Translations under genes and position numbers: made by a program
From: Duganella sp. BuS-21
GTDB lineage: Bacteria > Pseudomonadota > Gammaproteobacteria > Burkholderiales > Burkholderiaceae_D
Assembly (NCBI GenBank): GCA_041874725.1
Contig: CP097466.1
Location: 4,402,001 to 4,466,000 of the forward strand
Length of the DNA: 64,000 nucleotides
Reading direction: 5' to 3'
The notes under the pieces: model-generated
Database searches by the model: none
Told to the model about the DNA's origin: nothing
What the model saw: the letters and a program-made list of their open reading frames with translations, nothing else
Part shown: in pieces, positions 50,362 through 60,009 of the stretch
Position numbering within the stretch: the stretch's first letter is position 1
How the letters are laid out: each line of letters opens with the position of its first letter

Positions 50362-51101
50362 GCCGGCGAGTAGCAGCCGCCGGCGCGGCGCTCCATGCCG
50401 TGGCGGTCCAGCACGATGACGGTGCCGCGACGGTATTCGATCAGGCCCTCTTCCTGCAGCTTGCCGGCGCAGCAGGTAATCGATTCGCGACGCACGCCCA
50501 GCATATTGGCGATCATTTCCTGCGTCACTTTCAATTCATTCGACAGCGAGCGGTCCAGGCGCTCCAGCAGCCAGCGGCACAGGCGCTGCTCGATGCTGCC
50601 GTGACGCACGCCGGCGACGGTTTGCGCCAGTTGCGCAAACAGCGAGCTGGTGTGGCGCATCAGTTGCTGGGCCAGCGCGCCGCCGCTGAAGAAGGACTGG
50701 CGCAGCACGGCCGACTTGATACGGTAGCCGTAGCCGGCGGTTTGCACCACGGCGCAACAGTTGGCGCGCTCGTTTTCGTACATCGACACGCCGACCACGC
50801 CTTCGCGACCCACCACCGCCACCTCGGCGGCGCCGCCTTCTTCGGTCACGTATTGCAGCGAGACGATGGCGTTGGTTGGGAAGTAGGCGTATTCCATGTT
50901 GTCGCCGCTGTCGAACAGGCGCTTGCCCGCTTCCAGCGGCACCAGGTCGAGATGCACGAACAGATCCACCAGTTCTTCCCGGGACAGGGCACGCAGCAGT
51001 TCGTTCTGTTGCGCGCCGGTCAGGCTGATGACGGGTGCAGCGGTTTGCTGCATGGCGCGAGGGATGCTGGCGGAAGTGGAAGTCTGGTTAGCTGCGTACA
51101 T
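50358..51101 (-). CDS. Crp/Fnr-family transcriptional regulator
   Basis: A 247-residue protein; the ATG at 51099-51101 follows GAGG at six bases. An N-terminal cyclic-nucleotide-binding-like domain ('LVPLEAGKRLFDSGDNMEYAYFPTNAIVSLQYVTEEGG') is followed by a Crp-type helix-turn-helix ('VTQEMIANMLGVRRESITCCAGKLQEEGLIEYRRGTVIVLDR'). The cAMP-binding Arg/Ser pocket is not conserved, so it likely senses something else. This type is multi-copy in Oxalobacteraceae. Targets unknown; no operon partner. Confidence 0.85.
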   Translation of the reverse strand: MYAANQTSTSASIPRAMQQTAAPVISLTGAQQNELLRALSREELVDLFVHLDLVPLEAGKRLFDSGDNMEYAYFPTNAIVSLQYVTEEGGAAEVAVVGREGVVGVSMYENERANCCAVVQTAGYGYRIKSAVLRQSFFSGGALAQQLMRHTSSLFAQLAQTVAGVRHGSIEQRLCRWLLERLDRSLSNELKVTQEMIANMLGVRRESITCCAGKLQEEGLIEYRRGTVIVLDRHGMERRAGGCYSPA

Positions 51102-51241
51102 ATCGTGCCTCATCAATTGGGATTGGATGAAGAGCACTATATCCCTGCTATGTGCGCTTGCTTATAGGAGCACCTACACGCCCAATGTAGGTTATGCACA
51201 TAACATTTTGTCAGCTTGGTCCTACGTTCACTGGAATTGCC

Positions 51242-51487
51242 TTAAGGCATGAACTTGGTCAGCCGCGAACTTTCCTCATGCTGGCGTTCGTCGCGCGAGC
51301 GCAGGCGGCCAGGATTGCGGCGGTGCTCCGGTTCCGACACCACGCGCTTGATCACGCTTTCCAGCACGCCGCGATGGCTCAGGTATTCGGCCGCACTCTC
51401 CGGGCCCAGGCGGTCGGCGCGTTCAATGCCGGCTTCCACGACGTCGGAGGATTGATAGTCGGGGCGGAAAGTATGTGTGGTGGACAT
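51242..51487 (-). CDS. Small conserved-looking hypothetical protein
   Basis: An 81-residue protein from the ATG at 51485-51487, which has an AGGAG ribosome site. The sequence is hydrophilic: 'DVVEAGIERADRLGPESAAEYLSHRGVLESVIKRVVSEPEHRRNP', then a charged tail. No signal peptide, membrane segment or known motif is seen. The strong ribosome site and natural composition make it a likely real gene. Function unknown. Confidence 0.65.
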   Translation of the reverse strand: MSTTHTFRPDYQSSDVVEAGIERADRLGPESAAEYLSHRGVLESVIKRVVSEPEHRRNPGRLRSRDERQHEESSRLTKFMP

Positions 51488-51595
51488 TGCTGTCTCCTGG
51501 AATGTGGACAATGTCCAATTCTCGGATTCTACAGCAGCGGCCGCAGTGCGGTAACGCACTCCCGTGGCCGCCGCGCAACTCAACAGGCAACTTTT

Positions 51596-52513
51596 TTAGG
51601 GTGCGGGCACACCCTGCGGCGCTTGGCCGTTGTGCGGAATCAGCCAGCCGCCGTCGCTGAGCCAGTCGGCCAGGCGGTCCGGCCAGTGCACATCGGACAG
51701 GCGCTCGGAGCGTTGGCCCATATTGAAGGCGTGGTCGGTGTCGGCGTACAGGTGCAGCTCGGCCGAGACGCCGGCGCCGACCAGCTGCTGGTACAAGCTC
51801 AGCGCCGGCGGCATGCAGCATTTGTCGTTGGAGCCTGCCACGATGAAAGCCGGTGGCGCGTTCTGTGCCGATTTCGCAGGCGAACCCAGCGGGCCGGGAT
51901 ACACCAGGATCTGGAAGTCCGGCCGCGCGCTGAGTTTGTCGACCGCGTCCTGCCGCGCGGGCGGCGACGGTTCCGGGTTGTCAGCCACCAGCGAGACCAG
52001 CTCGCCGCCGGCCGAGAAGCCCATGATGCCGAGCCGCTGCGGATCGACGCCGTACTCGCCGGCGTGCGCGCGCACCCAGCGCACGGCGCGGCGCAGGTCG
52101 GCGGCGGCGTCGTTCTCGATCGAATAGGTCGAGCCGGGGTCGCGCGCCAGGCGGTACTTCAGCACGAAGGCGGTGACGCCAACGCGGTTGAGCGACTTGG
52201 CCGCCACCACGCCTTCGTTCTGGAACACCAGGATGCGGTGGCCGCCGCCGGGCACGATGATGACGGCCGCGCCGTTGGCGTGGCGCGGGTTGGCGCGCAT
52301 CAGCGTCAGCGACGGATCGTGAATATTGCTGAGGTAGGAGTTGTCGTTCTTCTCCGGCTCGTTGTGGCGCTTCTCGGCGCCGGGAGCGCCGTCCGGCCAC
52401 AGGCGAAGCTGCGCCGGGGCCGCCGCCGGCGTCTGCGCCTGCACGCCCGCCTGGACGGCCAGCAGCGTCAACGCCAGCGCCAGGGAGCGCATAGTGGTGG
52501 ATTTATTGCGCAT
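51596..52513 (-). CDS. Exported alpha/beta hydrolase, acetyl-esterase/dienelactone-hydrolase-like
   Basis: A 305-residue protein; the ATG at 52511-52513 has AGGAGG five bases upstream and overlaps the end of the beta-helix gene by 11 bases. A signal peptide ends 'QAGVQAQ'. The hydrolase core has 'IIVPGGGHRIL' (oxyanion), nucleophile elbow 'GFSAGGE' and the His in 'TDHAFNMG'. Family members deacetylate sugars. Last gene of the gluconate-type operon; removal of acetyl groups from a plant polysaccharide would fit. Confidence 0.85.
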   Translation of the reverse strand: MRNKSTTMRSLALALTLLAVQAGVQAQTPAAAPAQLRLWPDGAPGAEKRHNEPEKNDNSYLSNIHDPSLTLMRANPRHANGAAVIIVPGGGHRILVFQNEGVVAAKSLNRVGVTAFVLKYRLARDPGSTYSIENDAAADLRRAVRWVRAHAGEYGVDPQRLGIMGFSAGGELVSLVADNPEPSPPARQDAVDKLSARPDFQILVYPGPLGSPAKSAQNAPPAFIVAGSNDKCCMPPALSLYQQLVGAGVSAELHLYADTDHAFNMGQRSERLSDVHWPDRLADWLSDGGWLIPHNGQAPQGVPAP

Positions 52514-55500
52514 GGAAGCCTCCTGTTGCGTACAGCGAGTGATGGGTGAGGATGAACAGCGTGCGGCCATCGGCGCCGCCGAAGATCAGCTGCAGCGGGC
52601 GCTCGGGTACGTCGATGCGGCCGATCTCCTTGCCTTCCGGCGAGTAGACGAACACCTGGCCGTTGGCCACGTAGACATTACCATGCTGGTCCACCGCTGC
52701 GCTTTCGCCGCCGCGGTTGGCGGCCAGCTTCAGGTCCGTGATGGCGCCGCCAGCGCCGATCACGCCGCTGAAGGTGCGGTTCTCGGAGCCGTTGGTGAAT
52801 ACCACGCGGCCGTCGGCGCCGGCTTTAACCAGGCCGTTGGTTTGCAGCGTGTCGGACCAGCGCCAGCCCAGATGGTCGGCCGGGCCCTGGCGCAGCACGC
52901 GGAAGGCTGGCAGTACCAGGCTGCCGTCCGGCGAGACGTATTCACGCTGCTTCGGCAACGCCACGTCGCGCGCGAACATCTCGGCCAGCGTGGTGAATTC
53001 ATAGGTGTCGTAGTTGAGCTGATCGCGGAACTCGCCGTTCTGCCAGAAGTTGACCGGCACCAGCGTGCTGGCAGCAGCATGGCTCTGCACCGGCGTCGGC
53101 TTGACGACCGTGACCGGGCCGGCCGGCTGGTTCGGATTGAACGAATACACCGTGCCTTCCGCGCCGGCCGAGGACAGCACCAGCACCGAGCCGCTGCTGT
53201 CGATGGCCAGGTTGACCGGATCGAGCGGCGCATCGCGCACCACCGCCAGCCCGCCCTCTTTCGACCAGCTATAGATGCGGTTGAAACGGCGGTCGGCAAA
53301 ATACAGCTTGCCCTTCGCATCCACCGCCGCGCCGGCGATGGAATAGAAGTCGCCTTCCAGCTTCTCGACCTTGGCCGCCGCAAACGGGCCGTCCGGCGCC
53401 GGTACCGGCGCATAGCCGCCCTTGCCGACGCCGATGTCCAGCACCGCAAATTCATGCTCGCGCACTACCTGCTTGCGCGTCAGATCGAGCAGCGAATTCT
53501 CGAACGGATACTTGCTGGCCCGCAGATAGGTGGCGCAGCCGTTGTCGTCGCACGTGGCGTAGCCACTCTCGCCATTCACATGCACATTGCGGAAGCGGAT
53601 ATTCTCCGAATTCGTCATCTTCACCGCCGCCACGGCCGGCTTGATCGAGCGCGTCACGCGATACGAGTGGTAGTTGGCAAACGTGATATTGCGCGAATTG
53701 CGTATCTCCAGCGACACCGCATCCATGCCGTCGCGGACTTCCTGCTCCGTCTGCGGCGCCAGGAACTCCCAGTTCTCCACATTATCAAGCACGATCTCGG
53801 CGCGGATATGGTGTTCGGCCGACAGCTCATACACCTTGCCCGGCGTCTTGGTATCGGACACATAGAAGCCTGCCTGCGCAAAGGTACTCGGCGACCATAC
53901 TCCCACAAACGTGCCGCCGCCGCCATCGGTCACCCAGATGCTCGGATACTGGCGATCCCAATGCGCGGTCGGATCGAAGTTGCCGGTCCTCTGATATGGA
54001 TCGCGGCGCTTGCCGTCATACAGGCGCGTACCGTGGCCGCCCTGAATGCGGATATCGTCCACCAGCGAATCCGCGCCGGCCTTCCACAACAAGGCCGTCG
54101 CACGCGGATTGACCTCGCCGGTGGCCAGGCCGAAACCGGTGATGATCGCATCGCCGCCCCTGGCGCTTTCCAGCAGCGCCTTCGGACCATCCGCGCCGGC
54201 ATACGCCGCCGCGCCATTCGGCAGCACCAGCTGGGTCACACCCGGATGCAAGCCTATCAACACCGTATCGGGCTTCATGCGGATGCTATCCTGCACCATA
54301 TAAAAGCCCTGCGGCAGATACACCACGCGCTTGCTGTCGATGGCCTTCTGCACGGCCGCCGTATCGTCGGTCACGCCATCACCAGCCGCGCCGAAATCGC
54401 GCACGCTGGCCCACTGCGTGGTGGCCGGCAAAGTGCGCATCACCGGCGCGCGCGGTGCCGGCATGGCCTTCAGCGCCGCACCCTTGACGTGGGTGCCGAA
54501 CTTGCCAACGCTGCCCAATCCCGGCAGCATCAGGCCGTAGTTGAATTCAGTGACCTGATACGTCGGGCCATAGCCCGGCACCGTCTTGCCGCTGTCGCGA
54601 AAGCGCGCAAACACCGGCACGTTCTTGGCGGTGGCGTTATCGAAGCCGACCTGCGTGTAAACATTATCCTCATTGCTGATGACTACCGCCGCCTTGGAGA
54701 CGTTCTCGAAGCGCACATCCTTGCCCCACAGCCAATCGCCATAACCCTTGCTGATCTCGATGCCCACCGGCGTATTGCGGATGGTGGTGTTCACCAGCGT
54801 CAGCCCGGCCTCGTGGCCGCGTATGGCCGCCTCGCGCTGGCCGTCGAAAGTGGAATCCATCAGCGTGTACTGCCACGCCGGCGAAGTCTTCTCGGTCAGG
54901 ATACCGTAACGGCCACCGTAGAATTTCAAGTCGAAACTCTGGTTGCCGACCATGTATACGCCCGCCAGGCCGGAACCGATATCGAAATCCATGTGGCTCA
55001 GATACGAGTGCTGCGCGGTGCGCAGGCGCACGGCGGCGGCGGCCGGATTGCCGTCGCCGATCTCGATATCCACATTGCTCATGGCGGAATAAAAGGTCGA
55101 CGAATTGGCGTCGTGCACATGCTCGCTAAACGGCACCGCGCTCTTCACCGGCACCGGCACCTTGCCGACCGTGTACTGGTCGCCGCCGGTGAACACCACC
55201 ATATTCGCCACGCCCTTCTGGTAGCCGGGCGTATTCGCGCCCAGCACCAGCACCGGCCGCGTCGGCCCGACGCCGTACAGGCGCACCGCCAGCGGCACCA
55301 GCAGCGAGCGCGTGATGCGGTAACGGCCGGACGGCAGGAACACCACCCCGCCCTCGCCCTGGTTGGCGGCGGCGTCCAGCGCCGCCTGGATGGCCGCGCT
55401 GTCGTCGGCGCGGCCGTCGCCCACGGCTTTCACTTTCACCGCGCGCGGATCGTCCGGCATGGTCTGGTAGGCGGAGATCGAGGCCGCGCGGGAAGCCGCC

Positions 55501-55583
55501 TGGGCTAGCGAAGGCATCGCCACGGTCGCAGCCACGGTCGCAGCCACAGCGGCTAGCGCCAGCACATTCAACATTGGTTTCAT
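52503..55583 (-). CDS. Tandem beta-helix (pectate-lyase-3-like) protein with C-terminal NHL/SMP-30-like propeller
   Basis: A 1026-residue exported protein (signal peptide to about residue 29). Residues about 45-385 and 389-740 each begin with a pectate-lyase-3 signature ('GDGRADDSAAIQAAL' and 'AAGDGVTDDTAAVQKAI'), each followed by helix coils such as 'NSRNITFANYHSYRV'. Two such modules in tandem recall GH55. From about 741 on a propeller-like repeat follows ('AGAAVDAKGKLYFADRRFNRIYSW', 'VNLAIDSSGSVLVLSS', 'AAVDQHGNVYVANGQVFVYSPEG'), like SMP-30/gluconolactonase. It may cut a polysaccharide and hydrolyse a lactone. Activity unproven. Confidence 0.75.
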   Translation of the reverse strand: MKPMLNVLALAAVAATVAATVAMPSLAQAASRAASISAYQTMPDDPRAVKVKAVGDGRADDSAAIQAALDAAANQGEGGVVFLPSGRYRITRSLLVPLAVRLYGVGPTRPVLVLGANTPGYQKGVANMVVFTGGDQYTVGKVPVPVKSAVPFSEHVHDANSSTFYSAMSNVDIEIGDGNPAAAAVRLRTAQHSYLSHMDFDIGSGLAGVYMVGNQSFDLKFYGGRYGILTEKTSPAWQYTLMDSTFDGQREAAIRGHEAGLTLVNTTIRNTPVGIEISKGYGDWLWGKDVRFENVSKAAVVISNEDNVYTQVGFDNATAKNVPVFARFRDSGKTVPGYGPTYQVTEFNYGLMLPGLGSVGKFGTHVKGAALKAMPAPRAPVMRTLPATTQWASVRDFGAAGDGVTDDTAAVQKAIDSKRVVYLPQGFYMVQDSIRMKPDTVLIGLHPGVTQLVLPNGAAAYAGADGPKALLESARGGDAIITGFGLATGEVNPRATALLWKAGADSLVDDIRIQGGHGTRLYDGKRRDPYQRTGNFDPTAHWDRQYPSIWVTDGGGGTFVGVWSPSTFAQAGFYVSDTKTPGKVYELSAEHHIRAEIVLDNVENWEFLAPQTEQEVRDGMDAVSLEIRNSRNITFANYHSYRVTRSIKPAVAAVKMTNSENIRFRNVHVNGESGYATCDDNGCATYLRASKYPFENSLLDLTRKQVVREHEFAVLDIGVGKGGYAPVPAPDGPFAAAKVEKLEGDFYSIAGAAVDAKGKLYFADRRFNRIYSWSKEGGLAVVRDAPLDPVNLAIDSSGSVLVLSSAGAEGTVYSFNPNQPAGPVTVVKPTPVQSHAAASTLVPVNFWQNGEFRDQLNYDTYEFTTLAEMFARDVALPKQREYVSPDGSLVLPAFRVLRQGPADHLGWRWSDTLQTNGLVKAGADGRVVFTNGSENRTFSGVIGAGGAITDLKLAANRGGESAAVDQHGNVYVANGQVFVYSPEGKEIGRIDVPERPLQLIFGGADGRTLFILTHHSLYATGGFHAQ

Positions 55584-55589
55584 CTGTTT

Positions 55590-56957
55590 TTATCCCACAA
55601 AGGAAGAAAGAATCAGTACGAAAATGAGCCCGAACACGCCAACCAGCGTTTCCATCAGCGTCCACGAACGGAAGGTATCTTTCAACGACAGTCCGAAGTA
55701 CTCCTTGAACATCCAGAAGCCGGAATCGTTCACATGGCTGCACATCAAACTGCCCGCGCCGATGGCCAGCACCATCAGGCTCGGATCGACGCCCGACGCC
55801 TGCACCACCGGCGCCACGATGCCGGCCGCCGTCAGCCCGGCCACCGTGGCCGAACCGAGGCAGATGCGGATCAGCGTCGCCACGCTCCAGCCCAGCACCA
55901 GCGGCGGCACCGGCAGCGCGCTCAGTTGCGTGCCCAGTTGCGCGCTGACGCCGGAATCGACCAGCACCTGCTTGAGCGCACCGGCGCCGGCGATCACCAG
56001 CAGGATCGGCGCAATGTCGCGCAAGGCGTCCTGCGCGCCGGCCATCAGCAGCGCCGGCTTCTGCCCGCGCGCCAGTCCCAGCGTGGTCACCGCCACCAGC
56101 AACGCCAGCAGCATCACGATCATGGGATTGGCCAGGAACAGCACCAGCGACTTGAGCGCCGGGTCGGCGATCGGCAGCATGGACGCTCCGGTGGCGGCGG
56201 CCAGCAGCCAGACCGGCAGCAGCGCCGTGGCAAAGCTGTTGAACACGCCCGGCAGCTCGGCCTCGTCACGCAAACCGCTGCGGAACATCGGCGCCGGTTC
56301 GGCGTTGATGCGCTTGAGTGTCATGGCGAACAAGGGACCGGCGATGATCAGCGTCGGCACCGCGACGATCAAGCCGTAGAACAGCGTGCGCCCCATATCG
56401 GCATGAAACTGCGCCACCAGCGCGGTCGGCGACGGATGCGGCGGCAGGAAGCCGTGCGCGATCGACAGTCCGCACAACAGCGGAATCGCCAGCGCCACCG
56501 CCGGTCGTCCGCTCTGGTACACCAGCGAGAACACCAGCGGCACCAGCAGCACGAAGCCGACGTTGTAATAAAGCGGAATGCCGGCCACGAAGCCGGTCAG
56601 CGTCAACGCCACCGGCATGCGCGCGGAGCCGAAGACGCCGATCAGGTAGCTGGCGATGCGTTGCGCGGCGCCGCTGTCGGCAATCAGCTTGCCGAACACC
56701 GCCCCCAGGCAGACGATCACGATCAGCGAACCAAGCAGGTCGCCTATCCCCTTGTCGATGGATTTGGGGATGCTCTCTAGCGGCATGCCGAGCAAGAGCG
56801 CGGCGGCCAGCGCGGCCGCGACGAACGCCAGCAGTGGCTGGACCTTGGCCCAGGCGATCAACAGCGTGAGCGAACCGACGGCGATGCCGACGGCGATCAA
56901 GGCCCACGCGGCCGGCGTCACGCCGAAGAGCGCCGCCAGCGGACTAATGATAGTCAT
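55590..56957 (-). CDS. gntP: Gluconate:H+ symporter, GntP family
   Basis: A 455-residue, 12-14-helix permease. 'GSLIVIVCLGAVFGKLIADSGAAQRIA', 'PLYYNVGFVLLVPLVFSL', 'HGFLPPHPSPTALVAQFHADMG' and 'GSATVAGLTAAGIVAPVV' with 'SHVNDSGFWMFKEYF' are GntP hallmarks. It imports gluconate or a related aldonate. It lies between the TonB receptor and the beta-helix gene with gaps of 14 and 6 bases, so the five genes form one operon with gluconokinase. Confidence 0.93.
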   Translation of the reverse strand: MTIISPLAALFGVTPAAWALIAVGIAVGSLTLLIAWAKVQPLLAFVAAALAAALLLGMPLESIPKSIDKGIGDLLGSLIVIVCLGAVFGKLIADSGAAQRIASYLIGVFGSARMPVALTLTGFVAGIPLYYNVGFVLLVPLVFSLVYQSGRPAVALAIPLLCGLSIAHGFLPPHPSPTALVAQFHADMGRTLFYGLIVAVPTLIIAGPLFAMTLKRINAEPAPMFRSGLRDEAELPGVFNSFATALLPVWLLAAATGASMLPIADPALKSLVLFLANPMIVMLLALLVAVTTLGLARGQKPALLMAGAQDALRDIAPILLVIAGAGALKQVLVDSGVSAQLGTQLSALPVPPLVLGWSVATLIRICLGSATVAGLTAAGIVAPVVQASGVDPSLMVLAIGAGSLMCSHVNDSGFWMFKEYFGLSLKDTFRSWTLMETLVGVFGLIFVLILSSFVG

Positions 56958-56971
56958 CGCGCGAGGCGTGC

Positions 56972-59971
56972 TTAGAAGTTGTACCGCACGCCGGCGCGGT
57001 ACACGCGGCCGATGACATCGTAGAGCGCCGGGTTGATACCGTAACTCAGGTTGGTCTGCGGCGCGGCCACCGGATCGACGTTGCCGATATTGTCGATCTT
57101 GAAGAAGGCCGTGGTTTTATCCGCGAGCTTCCAGGTGCCGCCCAGGTCCACGTAGAAGGCGCCCTTCATGTGGTTGTTGGCGATGGTCGGGTGGATCACC
57201 GTCGATACCGGGCAGTTGGTCTGGCACTCGATGAACTCGTTGCTGTACTTGCCGCTGCTGATCCAGCGCTGGGTCAGCGTCAGGCCGTACTTGTCGGTGT
57301 CCCACGATTGCGACAACAATCCTTTCCAGCGCGGCGTGTTGCCCAGGTTGTTGCCGGCGCCTTCCGACGGAATGGTACCCACCACGCCCGGATCGGTGAT
57401 GAAGCTGATGTTGCGCGTCACCAGGCCACGCAGCGTGAAGCGGCCCGGCAGGTTCCAGTCCTTCAGGTTCTTGCGGTACGACGCTTCCAGGTCGTAGCCC
57501 TTGCTGTGCAGCGAAGCCAGGTTGAACGCCTGCACCGTCACGTAGTTATTGGTCGCCACCGGATTATTCAGCGACATGGCGCCGCAGATTTCCTGGTTGC
57601 CGGCCACGCACAGATCGACTTCCTGCTGCGCCGTCAACGACGAGATCACGCCATCGACCTTGATGTCGAAGTAGTCGATCGAGGCGCTGAAGCCTGGCGC
57701 CCACGACGGCCGATCCAGCACCACGCCGAAGATGTTGTTGCGGGCGATCTCGGGACGCAGGCGGGTGTTGCCCACGGTGCGCTGCTGGATGGTGACGGTA
57801 TTGCCCTGGTACTGGACGATGTTGTTGACCACCACGGCGGCCGCATACAGCTCGCTCAAGTTCGGCGCGCGCACGTCCTTCGAGGTGACCGCGCGCAGGC
57901 GGATGCCGTCGATGCCGGTCTTCCAGTTGCCGCCCAGCTTCCAGCTTTCCACGTGGCCCGAGGTGCTGTAGTGGGTGTGACGGTCGGCGATGTTGACGTT
58001 GGCCTCGCCCCAGGTGGCCGACTTCAGCACCGGCACGTTCAACTCCACATAGGCTTCGCGCACGTTGTAGGTGCCCGATGCGTTGTGGTAGTTACCGGCG
58101 TACCAGTTGTTGCCGACGGTGGAGTTCAGCAGCGGATCGGCCGGATAGGCGGCGGTGTTCGGGCTATCGGGCCAGACGCCGTTGCCGTATGGGTCGCCGC
58201 TGACGCGGTAGCTCTCGCGGCGCCACTCGGCGCCGGTCGCCACGGCCACCGGGCCGGCCCACGATTCGAACGCTTCGCCGTTGACGTTGAAGCTGCCCAC
58301 GTCCTGCTGCTGGCGGGTGTGCTGCTGCGGGCCGTTGGCCGGCGCCACATACCCCCAGGTGGCGGCGCTGACCGGGTTGTTGCCAATGATGTTGAGCGGG
58401 ACGCAGCCCGATGCGCGCGCCGCTTCGCTGCGGCAGGCGATGCTGCCGTCGGCCAGGCGCACGGCGTCGATGGCGGCGTTGTAGCGCGCGTTCAGCGTCA
58501 TGTCGTGGACGATGATGTCGGTGAAGTTGATGCCGCGCGTGACATACGCGTCATACGACCATTCCTTGCCCAGCAGCGGGAACCGTCCGTTGGCGCCCAA
58601 CACGGCGCGGCGCATCTCGCGGGTCGGATGAACGTTGATATTCTCCGGGAAGATGGCGTTGGCGGTGCCGTACTGGAAGCTGGTGATATTGTTGGCCGCG
58701 CAGGCCGCCGCGATCGACGCCGGCAGGTAAGGATTCGAGCACTGGATGGTCAGATTGGCGTTCTTGGCCGCACCGGGGTTCGGCGAGAACGCCGACTTCA
58801 CCTTGCCGAAGTTGGCGGTGAAGTAGATCTCGTGGTCCGGGTTGATATCAAAGCCCACGCGGGTGTAGCCGACCTGGCGCGTCAGGTCCATCGCCAGGTT
58901 GGTGCCGGCGCCGACGCTGCCGCTCAAGTCACCGCCGACGCAGAAGGGATTGACGCAGCCGGTGACCGCGCCGGTGCCGGTCGGCACGCCGCCGGAGCCG
59001 TACTGGAACGGGTAAGGCTGGCCATTGGCGCCGAACGCCGTGCCTTGCAGCGGGCCGTTGGTGATCAGGCCGTATTTAGCGTACTGGTATTGCTGCGCGT
59101 GTTGGATCACGGTGTACTGCGGCTTGCCGTCATTGGTCGCGCTTAACGGGCGAACCTGGTAGGCCGGATTCTTGTACCAGCTACGGCCGTTCGGACCGAC
59201 TTCGCCGAAGCCCGGCGACTCGATGCCCTTCTCGCGGCCGTACTCCAGGCTGGCCGTCACGTGCAGGCGGTCGTCCATGAAGGCCTTGCCCCAGGCGGCG
59301 CGCAGCGAGCCGTTCTTGTCGTCGTGGTAGGTGGTCTGGCCGCCTTCGGCGCTGGCCTTGAAGCCTTCGAACTTCTTGTCGGTGACGAAGTTGACCACGC
59401 CGCCGATGGCGTCCGAGCCGTAGGATGCCGAAGCGCCGCCGGTGACCACGTCCACGCGCTTGACCAGCAGTTGCGGGAACTGGCTGACGTCGGTGACGCC
59501 GGTGACGTTGGCGCCGACCACGCGCTGGCCGTCCAGCAGCGTCAGGGTGCGGATCGGACCCAGGCCGCGCAGACTCAGGGAGCTCAGGCCCTGGATGCCG
59601 CTGCTGGTGCTGTTGGTGCTGGTGGTGCGGCCGGTGCTGCCCTGCAGTGCTGGCAGTTCGGCGATGGCGTTGAACAAATTCGGTTTGGCGGTCTTGGCCA
59701 GGTCTTCGGCGCCGAGCGAGGTAGTCGGCGTTGGCAGCGTGAAGCCGCGCGCGGAGATGCGCGAGCCGGACACGGTCACCACGTTGTCGACCTTGGCTTC
59801 GGCTTCGGTCGCTGCGGCCGGTGCGGCTGGTGCAGCCGATGCGGCGGTGCCCTTGGCGTCGGCATCGGCGGCGGTAGCCTGCTGCGCGTGGGCCGCAGAT
59901 ACGGCCAGCCAGCTACAGGCGCTGGCCACGGCCAGGCGCATGATGGTATTGCGGGTAGTCTGTGTCGTCAT
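56972..59971 (-). CDS. TonB-dependent receptor of the gluconate-type operon
   Basis: A 999-residue receptor; AAGGAG precedes the ATG. Signal peptide ('WLAVSAAHAQ'), an Ala-rich stretch, then 'VVTVSGSRISARGFTLPTPTTSLG', 'LSLRGLGPIRTLTLLDGQRVVG' and 'TGGASASYGSDAIGGVVNFVTDKKF'. The barrel ends 'YRAGVRYNF'. It is second in the operon after gluconokinase. Probably imports an oligosaccharide or aldonate-containing glycan processed by the beta-helix protein. Ligand inferred only. Confidence 0.9.
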   Translation of the reverse strand: MTTQTTRNTIMRLAVASACSWLAVSAAHAQQATAADADAKGTAASAAPAAPAAATEAEAKVDNVVTVSGSRISARGFTLPTPTTSLGAEDLAKTAKPNLFNAIAELPALQGSTGRTTSTNSTSSGIQGLSSLSLRGLGPIRTLTLLDGQRVVGANVTGVTDVSQFPQLLVKRVDVVTGGASASYGSDAIGGVVNFVTDKKFEGFKASAEGGQTTYHDDKNGSLRAAWGKAFMDDRLHVTASLEYGREKGIESPGFGEVGPNGRSWYKNPAYQVRPLSATNDGKPQYTVIQHAQQYQYAKYGLITNGPLQGTAFGANGQPYPFQYGSGGVPTGTGAVTGCVNPFCVGGDLSGSVGAGTNLAMDLTRQVGYTRVGFDINPDHEIYFTANFGKVKSAFSPNPGAAKNANLTIQCSNPYLPASIAAACAANNITSFQYGTANAIFPENINVHPTREMRRAVLGANGRFPLLGKEWSYDAYVTRGINFTDIIVHDMTLNARYNAAIDAVRLADGSIACRSEAARASGCVPLNIIGNNPVSAATWGYVAPANGPQQHTRQQQDVGSFNVNGEAFESWAGPVAVATGAEWRRESYRVSGDPYGNGVWPDSPNTAAYPADPLLNSTVGNNWYAGNYHNASGTYNVREAYVELNVPVLKSATWGEANVNIADRHTHYSTSGHVESWKLGGNWKTGIDGIRLRAVTSKDVRAPNLSELYAAAVVVNNIVQYQGNTVTIQQRTVGNTRLRPEIARNNIFGVVLDRPSWAPGFSASIDYFDIKVDGVISSLTAQQEVDLCVAGNQEICGAMSLNNPVATNNYVTVQAFNLASLHSKGYDLEASYRKNLKDWNLPGRFTLRGLVTRNISFITDPGVVGTIPSEGAGNNLGNTPRWKGLLSQSWDTDKYGLTLTQRWISSGKYSNEFIECQTNCPVSTVIHPTIANNHMKGAFYVDLGGTWKLADKTTAFFKIDNIGNVDPVAAPQTNLSYGINPALYDVIGRVYRAGVRYNF

Positions 59972-60009
59972 GTGAGTCTCCTTCTAGTTTTTGTGGTGTC
60001 TACTGATTG

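Noticed and set aside
52341..55508. A 1055-codon plus-strand frame opposite the beta-helix gene
   Set aside because: Composition is typical of GC-rich antisense (Arg, Ala, His); the minus-strand protein has a signal peptide and clear domains.
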